DNA from: Phycisphaerales bacterium
Lineage (GTDB): Bacteria > Planctomycetota > Phycisphaerae > UBA1845 > Fen-1342
NCBI GenBank assembly: GCA_016710275.1
Contig: JADJXS010000001.1
Coordinates: forward strand, 3,720,001-3,784,000
Direction of reading: 5' to 3'
DNA length: 64,000 bases
Part shown: piece after piece, positions 36,320 through 45,202 of the stretch
How the letters are laid out: the number at the start of each line of letters is the position of its first letter
Numbering within the stretch: the stretch's first letter is position 1
Notes under the pieces: model-generated
Databases searched by the model: none
What the model was told of the DNA's origin: nothing
The model's input: only the letters and a program-made list of their open reading frames with translations
Program-made: the position numbers and the translations under genes

Positions 36320-38851
36320 ATGCCACGATATGCCGTCATTGCGACAGGAATATTCGTTTGGTTGTCTGCGAGTGCGGGTCGCGCGCAGCAGTGCACGCTC
36401 GGTTGGTCGGCCGATTTCGCGCTGAATGGCGCGGCCGGTACGGTGGAAGCGCTTACCGTTCATGACGACGGAAGCGGTCCGGCGCTATTCGTTGGCGGGT
36501 TGTTCAATTGTATCGGCAAGCGAATGTGCTTTGGCGTCATGCGATACGACGGCCATTGGTCGTGCCTGAATGAGGGAATTGCGGGAACCGCCTATGCAAT
36601 CGCAACCGGCCCGGCTCCCATGAACGGACTCGTGGTCGGCGGGCACTTTCAGAGTTTCGGGTGGACCAAGACTGACGACGTACTCTTTCCCCACAACCTG
36701 GCCGAGTGGCGCAACGGGCGATGGAACGCCATCGGAACCACGCGAGTTCCAAACGACATTCGTGCGTTTGCGATATTTGACGATGGAACCGGGCCGACGC
36801 TTTACGTCGGGATCGACGATCGCGAACCCACGCTCAATCCGCGCATCGTGTACAAGTGGACCGGCACAGGCTGGTTGCCCTTCGGCCGTGCTCGAAACCC
36901 CGGACTCGCGACCACCGCCAACTGCACTGCGCTGGCTGTATACGACGACGGCCGAGGTCCGGCCCTGTATGTGGGCGGCAATTTCACGCACATCGAGAAC
37001 ATGCCCGCATTCGGGATCGCCCGCTGGGACGGGGCAACCTGGGAAGCGCCCGAGTTCGGCGTCGAAGGCTCCGTCCTGGCGCTCCTCGTGCACGATGCCG
37101 GTGACGGACCGAAGCTCTACGCCGGCGGGAGCTTCTATCACGCCGGACTTGTCGTTGGCAACGGTCTGGCGCGCTGGGATGGGCAGCACTGGTCGCAATT
37201 GCCAAACGGGGGCGACGGCATGAGCGGTCCGGTCGGCGCACTGGCCGAGTTCCAGGGCGACCTGTACGCCGGCGGAGAGTTCACGAGTGCCGGCGGCGTA
37301 CCGGCTCTGAATATCGCGCGCTGGAACGCCGCGAACGGCTGGGCCGCGCTCGCGCCGGACGCACGGACGCCGGGAATCTTCGCAAGCTTCGTAGACGGAT
37401 CGTCCTCAAACAATAGGCTGACAGTGCGGGCTTTGGCTGTCTACAACGACGGAACCGGTCCGCAACTCTACATCGGCGGTAAGTTCGAAGGCGCGGGCGA
37501 CATCGGCGCTGCCAACCTGGTCCGCTGGGACGGGCTGCGATTCTCGACGGTCGCGCCCGGGAACGGAACCACCAACCTTGTGACGCGACTCCGGCAACTG
37601 ACGTGGAACGGCGAAACTGCGGTCTATGCCCTTGGGTTTTTTCGTGCCGTCGGCGACGTGCCTGCCGGCAATGTGGCGCGCTGGATCGACGGGCAATGGC
37701 AGGCACTGGGGAACTTCGGGGAGGGTCCGAACCGAGAAATGTGGGACGCGGTTGTATTCGACGACGGTTCCGGGGAGGCGCTTTACGTCAGCGGGCGTTT
37801 CGACAATATGGGCGGTGTGCCCGCCCGCAACGTGGCGAAGTGGGATGGGCAGAGCTGGTCCGCCCTCGGTGACGGGCTGAGTTTTGGCAGCAGTGTATGG
37901 TCCACCGTGTGGTCGCTGGCGGTCTTCGACGATGGCCGCGGGCCGGCGCTTTATGCCGGCGGGTATTTCGATCACTCCGGTGCAACGTCGCTGAACCACA
38001 TGGCTCGCTGGGATGGTGTGTCGTGGTCGGCGCTGGGTTCCGGCCTGCATGGCAGCGGCCCGCGAGCGTTTCCGGGTGCTTCGGCTTTGGTGGTCTTCGA
38101 CGACGGGCGCGGCCCGGCCCTGTTTGTCGGCGGGGTGTTTCGCACCGCGGGCGGACTGCCCGCCAACGGGGCAGCGCGGTGGGACGGCGCCAACTGGTCG
38201 ACGCTCGGCAGCGGTGTGGCGATGATCGACCCGAGTCTCGATAGCGGTGTTTTTTCGTGGGCCGTGCATGACGACGGCGGCGGTCCAGCACTCTACGCCG
38301 GTGGCTTGTTCGAACGGGCCGGCGGCGTGCCGGCGCGTGCCGTCGCGCGCTGGAACGGCGTGGGTTGGTCGGCGCTGGGCGCGGGGCCTGGTGTGGAAGC
38401 GATCTCAATCGTCTCATTCGACGACGGCTCGGGGCCGAAGTTGCATGCCGCTTTGCACACAGCGTTCGTGCGACGCTGGAATGGCACAGCATGGGAGCGC
38501 GTCAACCGCGTCCCTTTCTTCGGAGTAAGCGGCCGCTGGGTATTTTCGCTTCTCTCCGCGCAGGAGGCGACTGGCCCCGCCCTCTACGTTGGCGGCGAGT
38601 TCGGCAACGTCGGGCTTACGCCGACCGGGGGCATCGCCCGTTACGGGTGCGAGAAATTGGGCGACGCCAACTGCGACGGCGGGTTGGACGCGTTCGACAT
38701 CGACTGGTTCGTTCTCGCACTGATTCGCCCCCAGGATTACATTGCCGCTATGCCAGACTGCTACTTGCATCGCCTTGACGTCAACCTCGACGGCCGCGTC
38801 GACAACTTCGACATCGACCCCTTCGTCACCGCCATCGTCAATGGGCCGTAG
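36320..38851 (+). CDS. Secreted repeat protein (propeller-like) with dockerin-like tail
   Basis: An 843-residue protein starting at ATG 36320 (GGAG upstream; an in-frame GTG at 36269 is possible). A signal peptide (VIATGIFVWLSASAGRAQ) is followed by about thirteen repeats of 55-60 residues with the pattern VFDDG.GPALY.GG.F...G...A..VARWDG..W..LG. The repeats have Kelch/delta-60 style blades and are probably arranged as one or two propellers. The C-terminus carries two EF-hand-like dockerin segments, GDANCDGGLDAFDIDWFV and VNLDGRVDNFDIDPFV. Such tails are common in planctomycete secreted proteins; the partner is unknown because no cohesin is seen here. It may be expressed with the preceding beta-helix gene. 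Confidence 0.87.
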   Translation: MPRYAVIATGIFVWLSASAGRAQQCTLGWSADFALNGAAGTVEALTVHDDGSGPALFVGGLFNCIGKRMCFGVMRYDGHWSCLNEGIAGTAYAIATGPAPMNGLVVGGHFQSFGWTKTDDVLFPHNLAEWRNGRWNAIGTTRVPNDIRAFAIFDDGTGPTLYVGIDDREPTLNPRIVYKWTGTGWLPFGRARNPGLATTANCTALAVYDDGRGPALYVGGNFTHIENMPAFGIARWDGATWEAPEFGVEGSVLALLVHDAGDGPKLYAGGSFYHAGLVVGNGLARWDGQHWSQLPNGGDGMSGPVGALAEFQGDLYAGGEFTSAGGVPALNIARWNAANGWAALAPDARTPGIFASFVDGSSSNNRLTVRALAVYNDGTGPQLYIGGKFEGAGDIGAANLVRWDGLRFSTVAPGNGTTNLVTRLRQLTWNGETAVYALGFFRAVGDVPAGNVARWIDGQWQALGNFGEGPNREMWDAVVFDDGSGEALYVSGRFDNMGGVPARNVAKWDGQSWSALGDGLSFGSSVWSTVWSLAVFDDGRGPALYAGGYFDHSGATSLNHMARWDGVSWSALGSGLHGSGPRAFPGASALVVFDDGRGPALFVGGVFRTAGGLPANGAARWDGANWSTLGSGVAMIDPSLDSGVFSWAVHDDGGGPALYAGGLFERAGGVPARAVARWNGVGWSALGAGPGVEAISIVSFDDGSGPKLHAALHTAFVRRWNGTAWERVNRVPFFGVSGRWVFSLLSAQEATGPALYVGGEFGNVGLTPTGGIARYGCEKLGDANCDGGLDAFDIDWFVLALIRPQDYIAAMPDCYLHRLDVNLDGRVDNFDIDPFVTAIVNGP

Positions 38852-38942
38852 CCGAGTGATCGCAGGCCGCGTGTCCTGCATGCTTACGCGGGGTACCGCG
38901 AAAGCATGCCACCGGCCGGGTGTTGGTTGCACTGGCGGATTT

Positions 38943-39062
38943 TGGCTGCCATGGCGACGGCCTTTGCGTCGCCATGCTCTCCGCCCGTCAGGGCGCACGA
39001 TCGTTGCCAGGGCCTTCAGGCCCTGGACCGAACCACGCCCCAGCCGCACCGCCGCCGCTCGC
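38943..39062 (+). repeat. Dispersed intergenic palindromic repeat, copy 2
   Basis: Nearly identical to 31594-31705: TGCCATGGCGACGGCC-TTTGC-GTCGCCATG, CTCTCCGCCCGTCAGGGCGCAC, then GCCAGGGCC-TTCA-GGCCCTGG and a CACCGCCGCCGCT tail. It is in the same orientation, 7.3 kb from copy 1. Apart from it, the 38852-39260 gap has no gene. Confidence 0.82.
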
Positions 39063-39260
39063 GGCACCCAACCGGCCCGCAAGCACCTCCAACCCACAGA
39101 ACCCCCGCTCGAAAGCCCGGCGCCCCCCCCCCCAATCAACGGCCGCCGACTTGCCCGCGGGTGGCAATGTGACGTTAAATTGCGTAGCCATCGCGAGCTA
39201 CCGCGGTTGCCCTGCCATGTCGGCAGGTTCGCAACCCCGACGCCGTGGTCGGAGTGACGC

Positions 39261-39965
39261 ATGTTCGCCGGCATCGTCGAGGGAATCGGGCGCGTCGCCG
39301 GCGTCGGGCAGGCCCCGCCGCCCGCCGCAACCGCACCCGCCTCGGCTGCCCCGAGCGCAACCCGACTACGAATCGACCTCGGGCCGCTGGCTGACGGCCT
39401 GACCCACGGCGCTTCCGTCGCCATCAGCGGCGCATGCCTGACCGTTTGCGATCTCGCAGGGCCGGTCGTCGGCTTCGACGTCGTCCCGGAGACGCTCCGC
39501 CTCACCAATCTCGGCGCGCTGCGCCCCGGCGACCGCGTCAACATCGAGCGCTCACTGCGCGCCGGCGCCCCGATCGACGGCCACTTCGTGCAGGGACACG
39601 TCGACGCCGTCGGCGAACTGACCCACATCGACCACACCGGCGACGACTACAAACTGCGGATTTCACACCCCGATGCAATCTCCGCGTTCATCGTGCGCAA
39701 AGGCTCGATCGCGCTCGACGGCGTCAGCCTCACCATCGTCGATGCCGAGCCGCGCAGCTTCAGCGTCGTCATCATCCCCGTCACCTGGCGGCGCACCACG
39801 CTCGGAACGCGGCGACCCGGAGACCGCCTGAACATTGAGACCGACGTGCTCGCCCGGCTGGTGATCGCCCGGCTGGATGCCATCATCCGCGGCGGCGGCG
39901 CGACGGCCGGCGGCTCGACCGGTGTGAGCATGGAGCAGCTTCGCGCCGCGGGATTCACGGCATGA
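39261..39965 (+). CDS. ribE: Riboflavin synthase alpha subunit
   Basis: A 234-residue enzyme that makes riboflavin from two molecules of 6,7-dimethyl-8-ribityllumazine. The typical start MFAGIVEGIGRV is present, followed by two homologous lumazine-binding barrels. In the first, SGACLTV and GHFVQGHVDAVGEL; in the second, RKGSIALDGVSLTI and NIETDVLARLV. There is an Ala/Pro-rich insertion of about 15 residues after the first strand (residues 17-33). Usual length is near 200-215, so this is slightly longer. ATG is at 39261. The stop overlaps the start of pdxA (ATGA), so both vitamin genes are translationally coupled. Confidence 0.94.
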   Translation: MFAGIVEGIGRVAGVGQAPPPAATAPASAAPSATRLRIDLGPLADGLTHGASVAISGACLTVCDLAGPVVGFDVVPETLRLTNLGALRPGDRVNIERSLRAGAPIDGHFVQGHVDAVGELTHIDHTGDDYKLRISHPDAISAFIVRKGSIALDGVSLTIVDAEPRSFSVVIIPVTWRRTTLGTRRPGDRLNIETDVLARLVIARLDAIIRGGGATAGGSTGVSMEQLRAAGFTA

Positions 39966-41014
39966 GCACCGCCCCGGCCGAAAGCCGCCTGCGCCGCCCG
40001 CTGATCGGCATCACGATGGGCGATCCCCTCGGCATCGGCCCGGAAGTGCTGGTGCGGGCGCTCTCAGACCCCGCCCTGCGCAGCGAAGCGCGATTCGCGA
40101 TCTTCGGCCTGCACGACGTGCTGGAATTGGCGGCCGACCAGGTCGAGGTCGCCCCCTTCTGGTGGCGGCAGCCCTTCGAGCACGGTCCGCGAGTCGGCAG
40201 CGGCGTGCTGGTCGTGGACTTCGACGACATCCCCTTTGCCCGGATCGGCGGACCGCGCGAGCCGGACGTGCTGGCCGGCGAGGCTTCCTTTCGATTCGTC
40301 GAAGAGGCCATCCGCCACTTGCGGGCCGGCACGATCGACGCGCTGGTCACCGGACCGATCTGCAAGGAAAGCTGGCAGCTTGCCGAACGCGGCTTCCCCG
40401 GCCACACGGAGCTGCTGGCGGCGCGCTTCGACACCCGCCGCGTCACGATGATGTTCGCGGCCCAGGACTTGCGCGTTGCGCTGGCCAGCGCGCATGTGCC
40501 CCTCTTCGAGCTGCGCCACCAGTTCACCATCGGCCTCGTTCATCAGCCGATCGACCTGCTCGATCGCGCACTGCGGGAATGGTGGGGGATCGATTCGCCG
40601 CAGATCGGCGTGCTCGGGCTGAACCCGCACGCCGGCGAGGGCGGGCTGCTGGGAGACGAAGAACAGCGCATCATCGAGCCGGCGATCATGATGGCCCGCC
40701 AGAGCGGGATTCAGGTCAGCGGGCCGCTGCCGGCCGACACCGCCTTCACGCCGCAGGTCTGCCGCCGCTTCGACGGCATTGTCGCGATGTATCACGACCA
40801 GGGGCTGATCCCGGTGAAGATGGCCGCGTTTCACGAAGCCGTGAACGTGACGCTGGGATTGCCGGTGATCCGCACCAGCCCGGACCACGGCACCGCCTTC
40901 GACATCGCCGGCAAGGGCCGCGCCGACCCGGGCAGCATGACGGCGGCGATTCGCCTGGCGATCGAACTGGCCGCGGTCCGTGCACGGCGATCGGCCGCCG
41001 CGGTCGGCGACTGA
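39962..41014 (+). CDS. pdxA: 4-hydroxythreonine-4-phosphate dehydrogenase
   Basis: A 350-residue NAD-dependent, metal-dependent enzyme of the DXP-dependent route to pyridoxal 5'-phosphate. Motifs: IGITMGDPLGIGPEV at the start, DALVTGPICKESW, GHTELLA (metal histidine), FELRHQFT, GLNPHAGEGGLLG, MYHDQGLIPVKM and RTSPDHGTAFDIAG. All key residues appear present and the length is normal (about 330). It starts within the ribE stop codon. The gene ends in a hairpin shared with the convergent tsf gene. Confidence 0.96.
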   Translation: MSTAPAESRLRRPLIGITMGDPLGIGPEVLVRALSDPALRSEARFAIFGLHDVLELAADQVEVAPFWWRQPFEHGPRVGSGVLVVDFDDIPFARIGGPREPDVLAGEASFRFVEEAIRHLRAGTIDALVTGPICKESWQLAERGFPGHTELLAARFDTRRVTMMFAAQDLRVALASAHVPLFELRHQFTIGLVHQPIDLLDRALREWWGIDSPQIGVLGLNPHAGEGGLLGDEEQRIIEPAIMMARQSGIQVSGPLPADTAFTPQVCRRFDGIVAMYHDQGLIPVKMAAFHEAVNVTLGLPVIRTSPDHGTAFDIAGKGRADPGSMTAAIRLAIELAAVRARRSAAAVGD

Positions 41015-41042
41015 TGAATTGACATCCGGGCGGGAGTCAGCA

Positions 41043-41067
41043 GGCGGCGTCGGGAAACCGACCCGCC
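41043..41067. terminator. Hairpin between the convergent pdxA and tsf genes
   Basis: A stem of ten pairs with one bulged C (GGCGG-C-GTCGG, loop GAAA, CCGAC-CCGCC) immediately past the tsf stop and 28 bases past pdxA. It could terminate from both sides, but no U-run follows. Confidence 0.4.
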
Positions 41068-41068
41068 G

Positions 41069-41890
41069 TCAGGCCTTTCCGACCTCGTATCGAAGCGCCT
41101 TGACCACCGTCAGGCCCTTCTGCACGCCGTCGAGATATTCCTGCACCGTCTGCTTGCCCTCGACCTTCACGAACGGCTGATCGAGCAGGACGATCTCGCC
41201 ATACCAGGTGTTGAGCTTGCCCTCGACGATCTTCTCGATGATGTTCGCCGGCTTGCCGGCCGCGGCCGCACGCGCCGCGGTGCGCTGCTCCTCGACCATT
41301 TCGGCCGGAACCTCCGCGCGCGTCAGGTACGGCGGGCGCATCGCGGCGATGTGCATGCACACGCCGGCGGACGCCTCCGCCGGACACGGACCGCTCAGTT
41401 GCAGCAGAACGCCGACCTGCCCGTTGTGATGAACGTAGTGGCCGACCGAGCCGGTCAGCGCCGCCACCCGCGCGATCTCCATCTTCTCGCGCAGCCGGTT
41501 GAAGACATCCGCGATCTCGTCGGCGATCGTGCGTCCGCCGCGCGGCGACTGCGCCGCGGCGACCGCCTCCGGCGTGGGGTTGGCCATGCCGGCCGCGGCC
41601 TGCGCGACCAGCTTCGCACAGGCGATGAAATCATCCGTGTTCGCGACCGGCGCCGTCTCGCAGCGCAATTCGCAGATTCCGCCTCCCGACGCCGAGACGA
41701 AGCACGCGATGCGCCCCTCGCCCGCAGCGCGACCGGTCATGTCCGCCTGTTTCGAAAGCCCGCGCTTCTTCAGAATCTCAATGGCCTTCGACTCATCGCC
41801 CTGACCCTCAACCAGCGCCTTCTTGCACTCCATCATCGAAAGCCCGGTCTTCTGCCGCAGGGCGTTGACCATCGTCGCCGTGACGTCCAT
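41069..41890 (-). CDS. tsf: Translation elongation factor Ts
   Basis: A 273-residue nucleotide-exchange factor for EF-Tu. The N-terminal UBA-like domain has LRQKTGLSMMECKKALVE and AIEILKKRGLSKQADMTGR, the signature of EF-Ts that contacts EF-Tu. The core region (IACFVSASGGGICELRCET, DDFIACAKLVAQAAA) and C-terminal segment (IVLLDQPFVKVEGKQTVQEYLDG) follow. ATG 41890 has an AAAGGA site upstream. It lies 103 bases downstream of rpsB, the usual rpsB-tsf order, and is probably cotranscribed with it. Confidence 0.97.
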   Translation of the reverse strand: MDVTATMVNALRQKTGLSMMECKKALVEGQGDESKAIEILKKRGLSKQADMTGRAAGEGRIACFVSASGGGICELRCETAPVANTDDFIACAKLVAQAAAGMANPTPEAVAAAQSPRGGRTIADEIADVFNRLREKMEIARVAALTGSVGHYVHHNGQVGVLLQLSGPCPAEASAGVCMHIAAMRPPYLTRAEVPAEMVEEQRTAARAAAAGKPANIIEKIVEGKLNTWYGEIVLLDQPFVKVEGKQTVQEYLDGVQKGLTVVKALRYEVGKA

Positions 41891-41993
41891 CGCTCAATTT
41901 CCTTTCCAAAAGCTCTCCGCCGGCGCGCAGGGGCGCGCCCGGGCGGGTTCATTCCTGTTCATGCGGTTCAACCGGCACGCCAGCGCCCGCTCA

Positions 41994-42905
41994 TCAGCCC
42001 TGCACACCCGCCGGCGGAGCATCCGCCACCGCGGCCCCGCCTTCGGCCGGCGGGGTCTGCACCGCGGCCGAAGCAGGAGCCGACGCACCCTCGGACCACG
42101 AGCCGCCTCGATCCGACCGCTCCGGCCGATCGCGCCGACCGCCGCGCCGCCGGCCGCGATCCTCGCGCTCCGGGTCGCGATCATCGTCGCCACCGCCGCG
42201 CGGCTCGGGAGCCGGCGGCCGAGAGCGCTTGCCCTCTTCGGCGGCGTCCGCGAGCTGGCCGAGAATCAACTGAATCCCGCGCATGGCGTCGTCGTTGCCG
42301 GGGATGGCGACGCTCGCCAGATCGGGGTCGCTGTCGGTGTCGATCAGGCAGATCGTCGGAATCTTCAGCGACTGCGCCTCGCGGACGGCGTTCACTTCCT
42401 TGCGCACGTCCACAACCACCAGCACCCCCGGCACGCGGGTCATGCGGCGAATGCCGGAGAGATTCTTGCGAATCTTCTCCAACTCGCGCGTCAGCATCGA
42501 CTTCATCTTCTTCGAATAGCTCGTATCCCAGGCCGGGCTGGCGACCAGCGCCTCGAGTTCCTCGAGGCGGTTCAGCCGCGAGCGGATGGTGCGGAAGTTG
42601 GTCAGCGTGCCGCCCAGCCAGCGCTCGGCGACATAGTGCATGCCGCAGCGCTCACCGTGTTGCTGCACGGCGTCGCGGGCCTGGCGCTTCGTGCCGACGA
42701 ACAGCACGTCGTCGCCGCGGGCGACCACCGTCGTCACGAGCTTGCGCGCCCGCAGCAGTCCGCGAATCGTCTCGCGGATGTCGATGATGTGAATGTTGTT
42801 CTTTTTTCCGAAGATGTACGGCTTCATCTTCGGATTCCAGCGACTGGCGTGATGCCCGAAGTGGATCCCCGAGTCCAGCAGTTCCTTCACGATGGGCGTT
42901 GACAA
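41994..42905 (-). CDS. rpsB: 30S ribosomal protein S2 with a charged C-terminal extension
   Basis: A 303-residue protein. Residues 1-220 are S2: IVKELLDSGIHFGHHASRWNPKM, IFGKKNNIHIIDI, VLFVGTKRQARDAV, RWLGGTLTNFRTI and ICLIDTDSDPDLASVAIPGNDDAMR. About 80 further residues are a low-complexity tail rich in Arg, Asp, Gly and then Ala/Pro (RGGGDDDRDPERED, RRRGGRRDRPERSDRGG). The start is TTG 42905, fixed by GGGAGG 6-7 bases ahead and the conserved beginning STPIVKELL. The tail resembles RGG-type RNA-binding regions; its role is unknown. Confidence 0.97.
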   Translation of the reverse strand: MSTPIVKELLDSGIHFGHHASRWNPKMKPYIFGKKNNIHIIDIRETIRGLLRARKLVTTVVARGDDVLFVGTKRQARDAVQQHGERCGMHYVAERWLGGTLTNFRTIRSRLNRLEELEALVASPAWDTSYSKKMKSMLTRELEKIRKNLSGIRRMTRVPGVLVVVDVRKEVNAVREAQSLKIPTICLIDTDSDPDLASVAIPGNDDAMRGIQLILGQLADAAEEGKRSRPPAPEPRGGGDDDRDPEREDRGRRRGGRRDRPERSDRGGSWSEGASAPASAAVQTPPAEGGAAVADAPPAGVQG

Positions 42906-43216
42906 ACGCCACCTCCCGGTTGCAATCAGTCACCGTCCGACGCCGCCGCCGACCGCACGTTGCGGAACCCCCGATAGTACGACGCTCAGGGGCCTGGACA
43001 GGGCATCTCAAGCAGGACGAATCCGGGAGCGTAACCGCCCGGCCGGGCGGGCGTCAACCTCCCGAATCGGGAGTTGCGTTCCCGTCGGCGGCGGGCTGGC
43101 CGCACCCGCCCCATGCCCCTATGATGCCCGATTCGGACCCGCGACCGCCGCCGTGTCGTCGGAGGCGGGTCCGCCGCGTTCTGGATCCCGGGTCGCTCGC
43201 ACAGGTCGCTCCCACG

Positions 43217-45112
43217 ATGAAGTTCGCCAATTTCAACCGCACCTTCGTGCTCATCATCATGTCCCTGCTGCTGGTGGTCTTCCTGATTGACCGCCCCATG
43301 CAGGAGTTGTTCGAGCGCTGGACCGCCGAACGAATCCCCGTCGGCGAGGCCTTCGGCCGCTCGCTCAGCACCACCGACCTGGCCGGCCCGGCCGCCGACG
43401 CCGCCATCGCTCGCGCTTTCTTCGGCCTCAATGACCGCGACTTCGACGACGTGACCTTCTATCTCGCCGCCACCGAGGCGCAGCGCGCCGGCGTTCGCGT
43501 GGACGTCGAAAACGTGCGGACGTCGGTCGAGCAGTCCCCCAACGCCCTGCAGATCGTCGCCAACCTGCGAAACCGCTTCAGCCGCAGCATCCCCAGCATC
43601 TACGAGTCGCTCTCGGGCTTCCTCGCCGCGCAGCAGTTCCAGGTCATGCACCAGGACTCCTTCCTGGTCAGCACCCCGCGCCTGCGTTACGAATTCCGCC
43701 AGCGCACGCAGGAAGCCTCCGTCGAACTGAGCGTGATCGACGCCGGCGCGCTGGTTTCGCGCGTGCCGGAGCCGACCGAGGAGGAGTTGCAGAAGGCCTT
43801 CGAGGAAGGCCGCAACCGCGACATCGCCCACGCGGATGGAAAGCTCGTCTTCGGCTACCTGCAGCCCGATCGCATCCGCTTTGAGTACCTCACCGTCAAC
43901 CCGCGCGACGTCCAATCGCACATCACCGTGTCACTCCGCGACGCGCGCAGCTACTACGAGAAGAACCGCGCCCGCTACATGAAGGAAATCGCCAGCCCGG
44001 CGGTCAACCCCGACGGCTCGCCGGTCACGACGCGCGTGCAGCAGACTTTCGAGGAAGTGGAGGCCCAGGCCCGCAACGACGCCCGCACCGAAAAGGCGTT
44101 GGAAGAGGCCCTCAAGCTGGTCGCGACCATGCAGCGCGAGGCCATCCGGCCGTGGGAGTCCGCCGCCCGCGACGCCGACGGCTTCCGCATTCCTCCGCCC
44201 GCCGAAGCGCTGGTCTCTTTCGAGGCGCTGCGCGACAAGCACGGCGCAACCATCCCGATCACCTTCCGGTCCGAAGGTCCGCTGGATCGCTCCGGCATTT
44301 CCATGCTCCCCGGCATCGGCTTCGCCGCCCACGATCGCACCGATCGCGCTCCGTCGCTGCTGATGCGCGTCAAGGGGCTGCACAAGCCGGCCGAGGGCGA
44401 GCGCCTCGTGATTCTCAACATCGGCGAGCCGGCCCCGGTGCTGACGCATTCCGTCCCCAATCCGCAGACCGGCATCAGCGTGCCGTCGGCCGCCTACCTG
44501 GTCCGCGTCGTCGAGGTGCTGCCCTCCGGCCCGCCGGAATCGCTCGACGTGGTTCGCGAACGCGTCATCAAGGACGTGAAGCTCAGCAAGGCCTACGACC
44601 TGGCCACGCAATGGAAAGACCGCATCGTGCAGCGCGCCGGCGAAGCCGGGCTGCGCACCGCGGTCGAGGAGGCCGGCGAGCTGCGGGCATTGCTCGAGCC
44701 GCCCCCGCCGGCCGAAGAGGGCGGATTGGTCGATCGCCGCGCCATCGAGGCGCTCGGCCCGTTCACGCCCACGATGCCCTTCCGCCGCTCCCCGTCCGCC
44801 ATTCCGCACCTGGACTTCAACGCCCCCCTGCATCAGCGCGTATTCGAGGCGCTGGAGTGGGATGCGACGACCGCCCCGGCGCACCGCATCGTGGTGTCGC
44901 CCAAGGTCGATCACAACCAGTTCAGCGGTTCAACCGCCAAAATCGCCATTGCCGAAGCGCTCGAACTCAAGCCGCTCTACGAGGGCGATTTCGACGCGCA
45001 GCGCGAGTCGCTGCGCATGCGTCTCTCACAATTCGAGGCCAGTCTGTTTCAGGACTGGTTTTCCCCGGAGCGCCTGCACGCCCGCACCGGATTTCAACCG
45101 GCCGGCCGCTGA
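43217..45112 (+). CDS. Membrane-anchored SurA/PpiD-like periplasmic chaperone-type protein
   Basis: A 631-residue protein from ATG 43217. The N-terminus has a single membrane helix (FVLIIMSLLLVVFLI) after a short basic start, as in PpiD. The region to about residue 330 is helical and has SurA_N-like features (FYLAATEAQRAGVRVDVENVR, DARSYYEKNRARYMKE, long Glu/Ala helices). A parvulin-type peptidyl-prolyl isomerase domain could not be recognised, although IPITFRSEGPLDRS and later beta-rich parts may represent a divergent one. The family assignment is therefore tentative. It faces away from rpsB, with a promoter region of about 300 bases, and stands 90 bases upstream of leuS. Confidence 0.6.
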   Translation: MKFANFNRTFVLIIMSLLLVVFLIDRPMQELFERWTAERIPVGEAFGRSLSTTDLAGPAADAAIARAFFGLNDRDFDDVTFYLAATEAQRAGVRVDVENVRTSVEQSPNALQIVANLRNRFSRSIPSIYESLSGFLAAQQFQVMHQDSFLVSTPRLRYEFRQRTQEASVELSVIDAGALVSRVPEPTEEELQKAFEEGRNRDIAHADGKLVFGYLQPDRIRFEYLTVNPRDVQSHITVSLRDARSYYEKNRARYMKEIASPAVNPDGSPVTTRVQQTFEEVEAQARNDARTEKALEEALKLVATMQREAIRPWESAARDADGFRIPPPAEALVSFEALRDKHGATIPITFRSEGPLDRSGISMLPGIGFAAHDRTDRAPSLLMRVKGLHKPAEGERLVILNIGEPAPVLTHSVPNPQTGISVPSAAYLVRVVEVLPSGPPESLDVVRERVIKDVKLSKAYDLATQWKDRIVQRAGEAGLRTAVEEAGELRALLEPPPPAEEGGLVDRRAIEALGPFTPTMPFRRSPSAIPHLDFNAPLHQRVFEALEWDATTAPAHRIVVSPKVDHNQFSGSTAKIAIAEALELKPLYEGDFDAQRESLRMRLSQFEASLFQDWFSPERLHARTGFQPAGR

Positions 45113-45202
45113 TCGGCCGACCGCAGACACCCTGGCACAGGCCCGCGCTCCCTCGGCGCTGCGCGTGAGGCGCCGTCGGAGGCGACCCCACGACGGCCCT
45201 CC

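Noticed and set aside
42899..43216. Upstream extension of the SurA/PpiD-like gene to 42899
   Set aside because: The region overlaps the start of rpsB and is Arg/Pro-rich; a membrane helix begins properly after ATG 43217.
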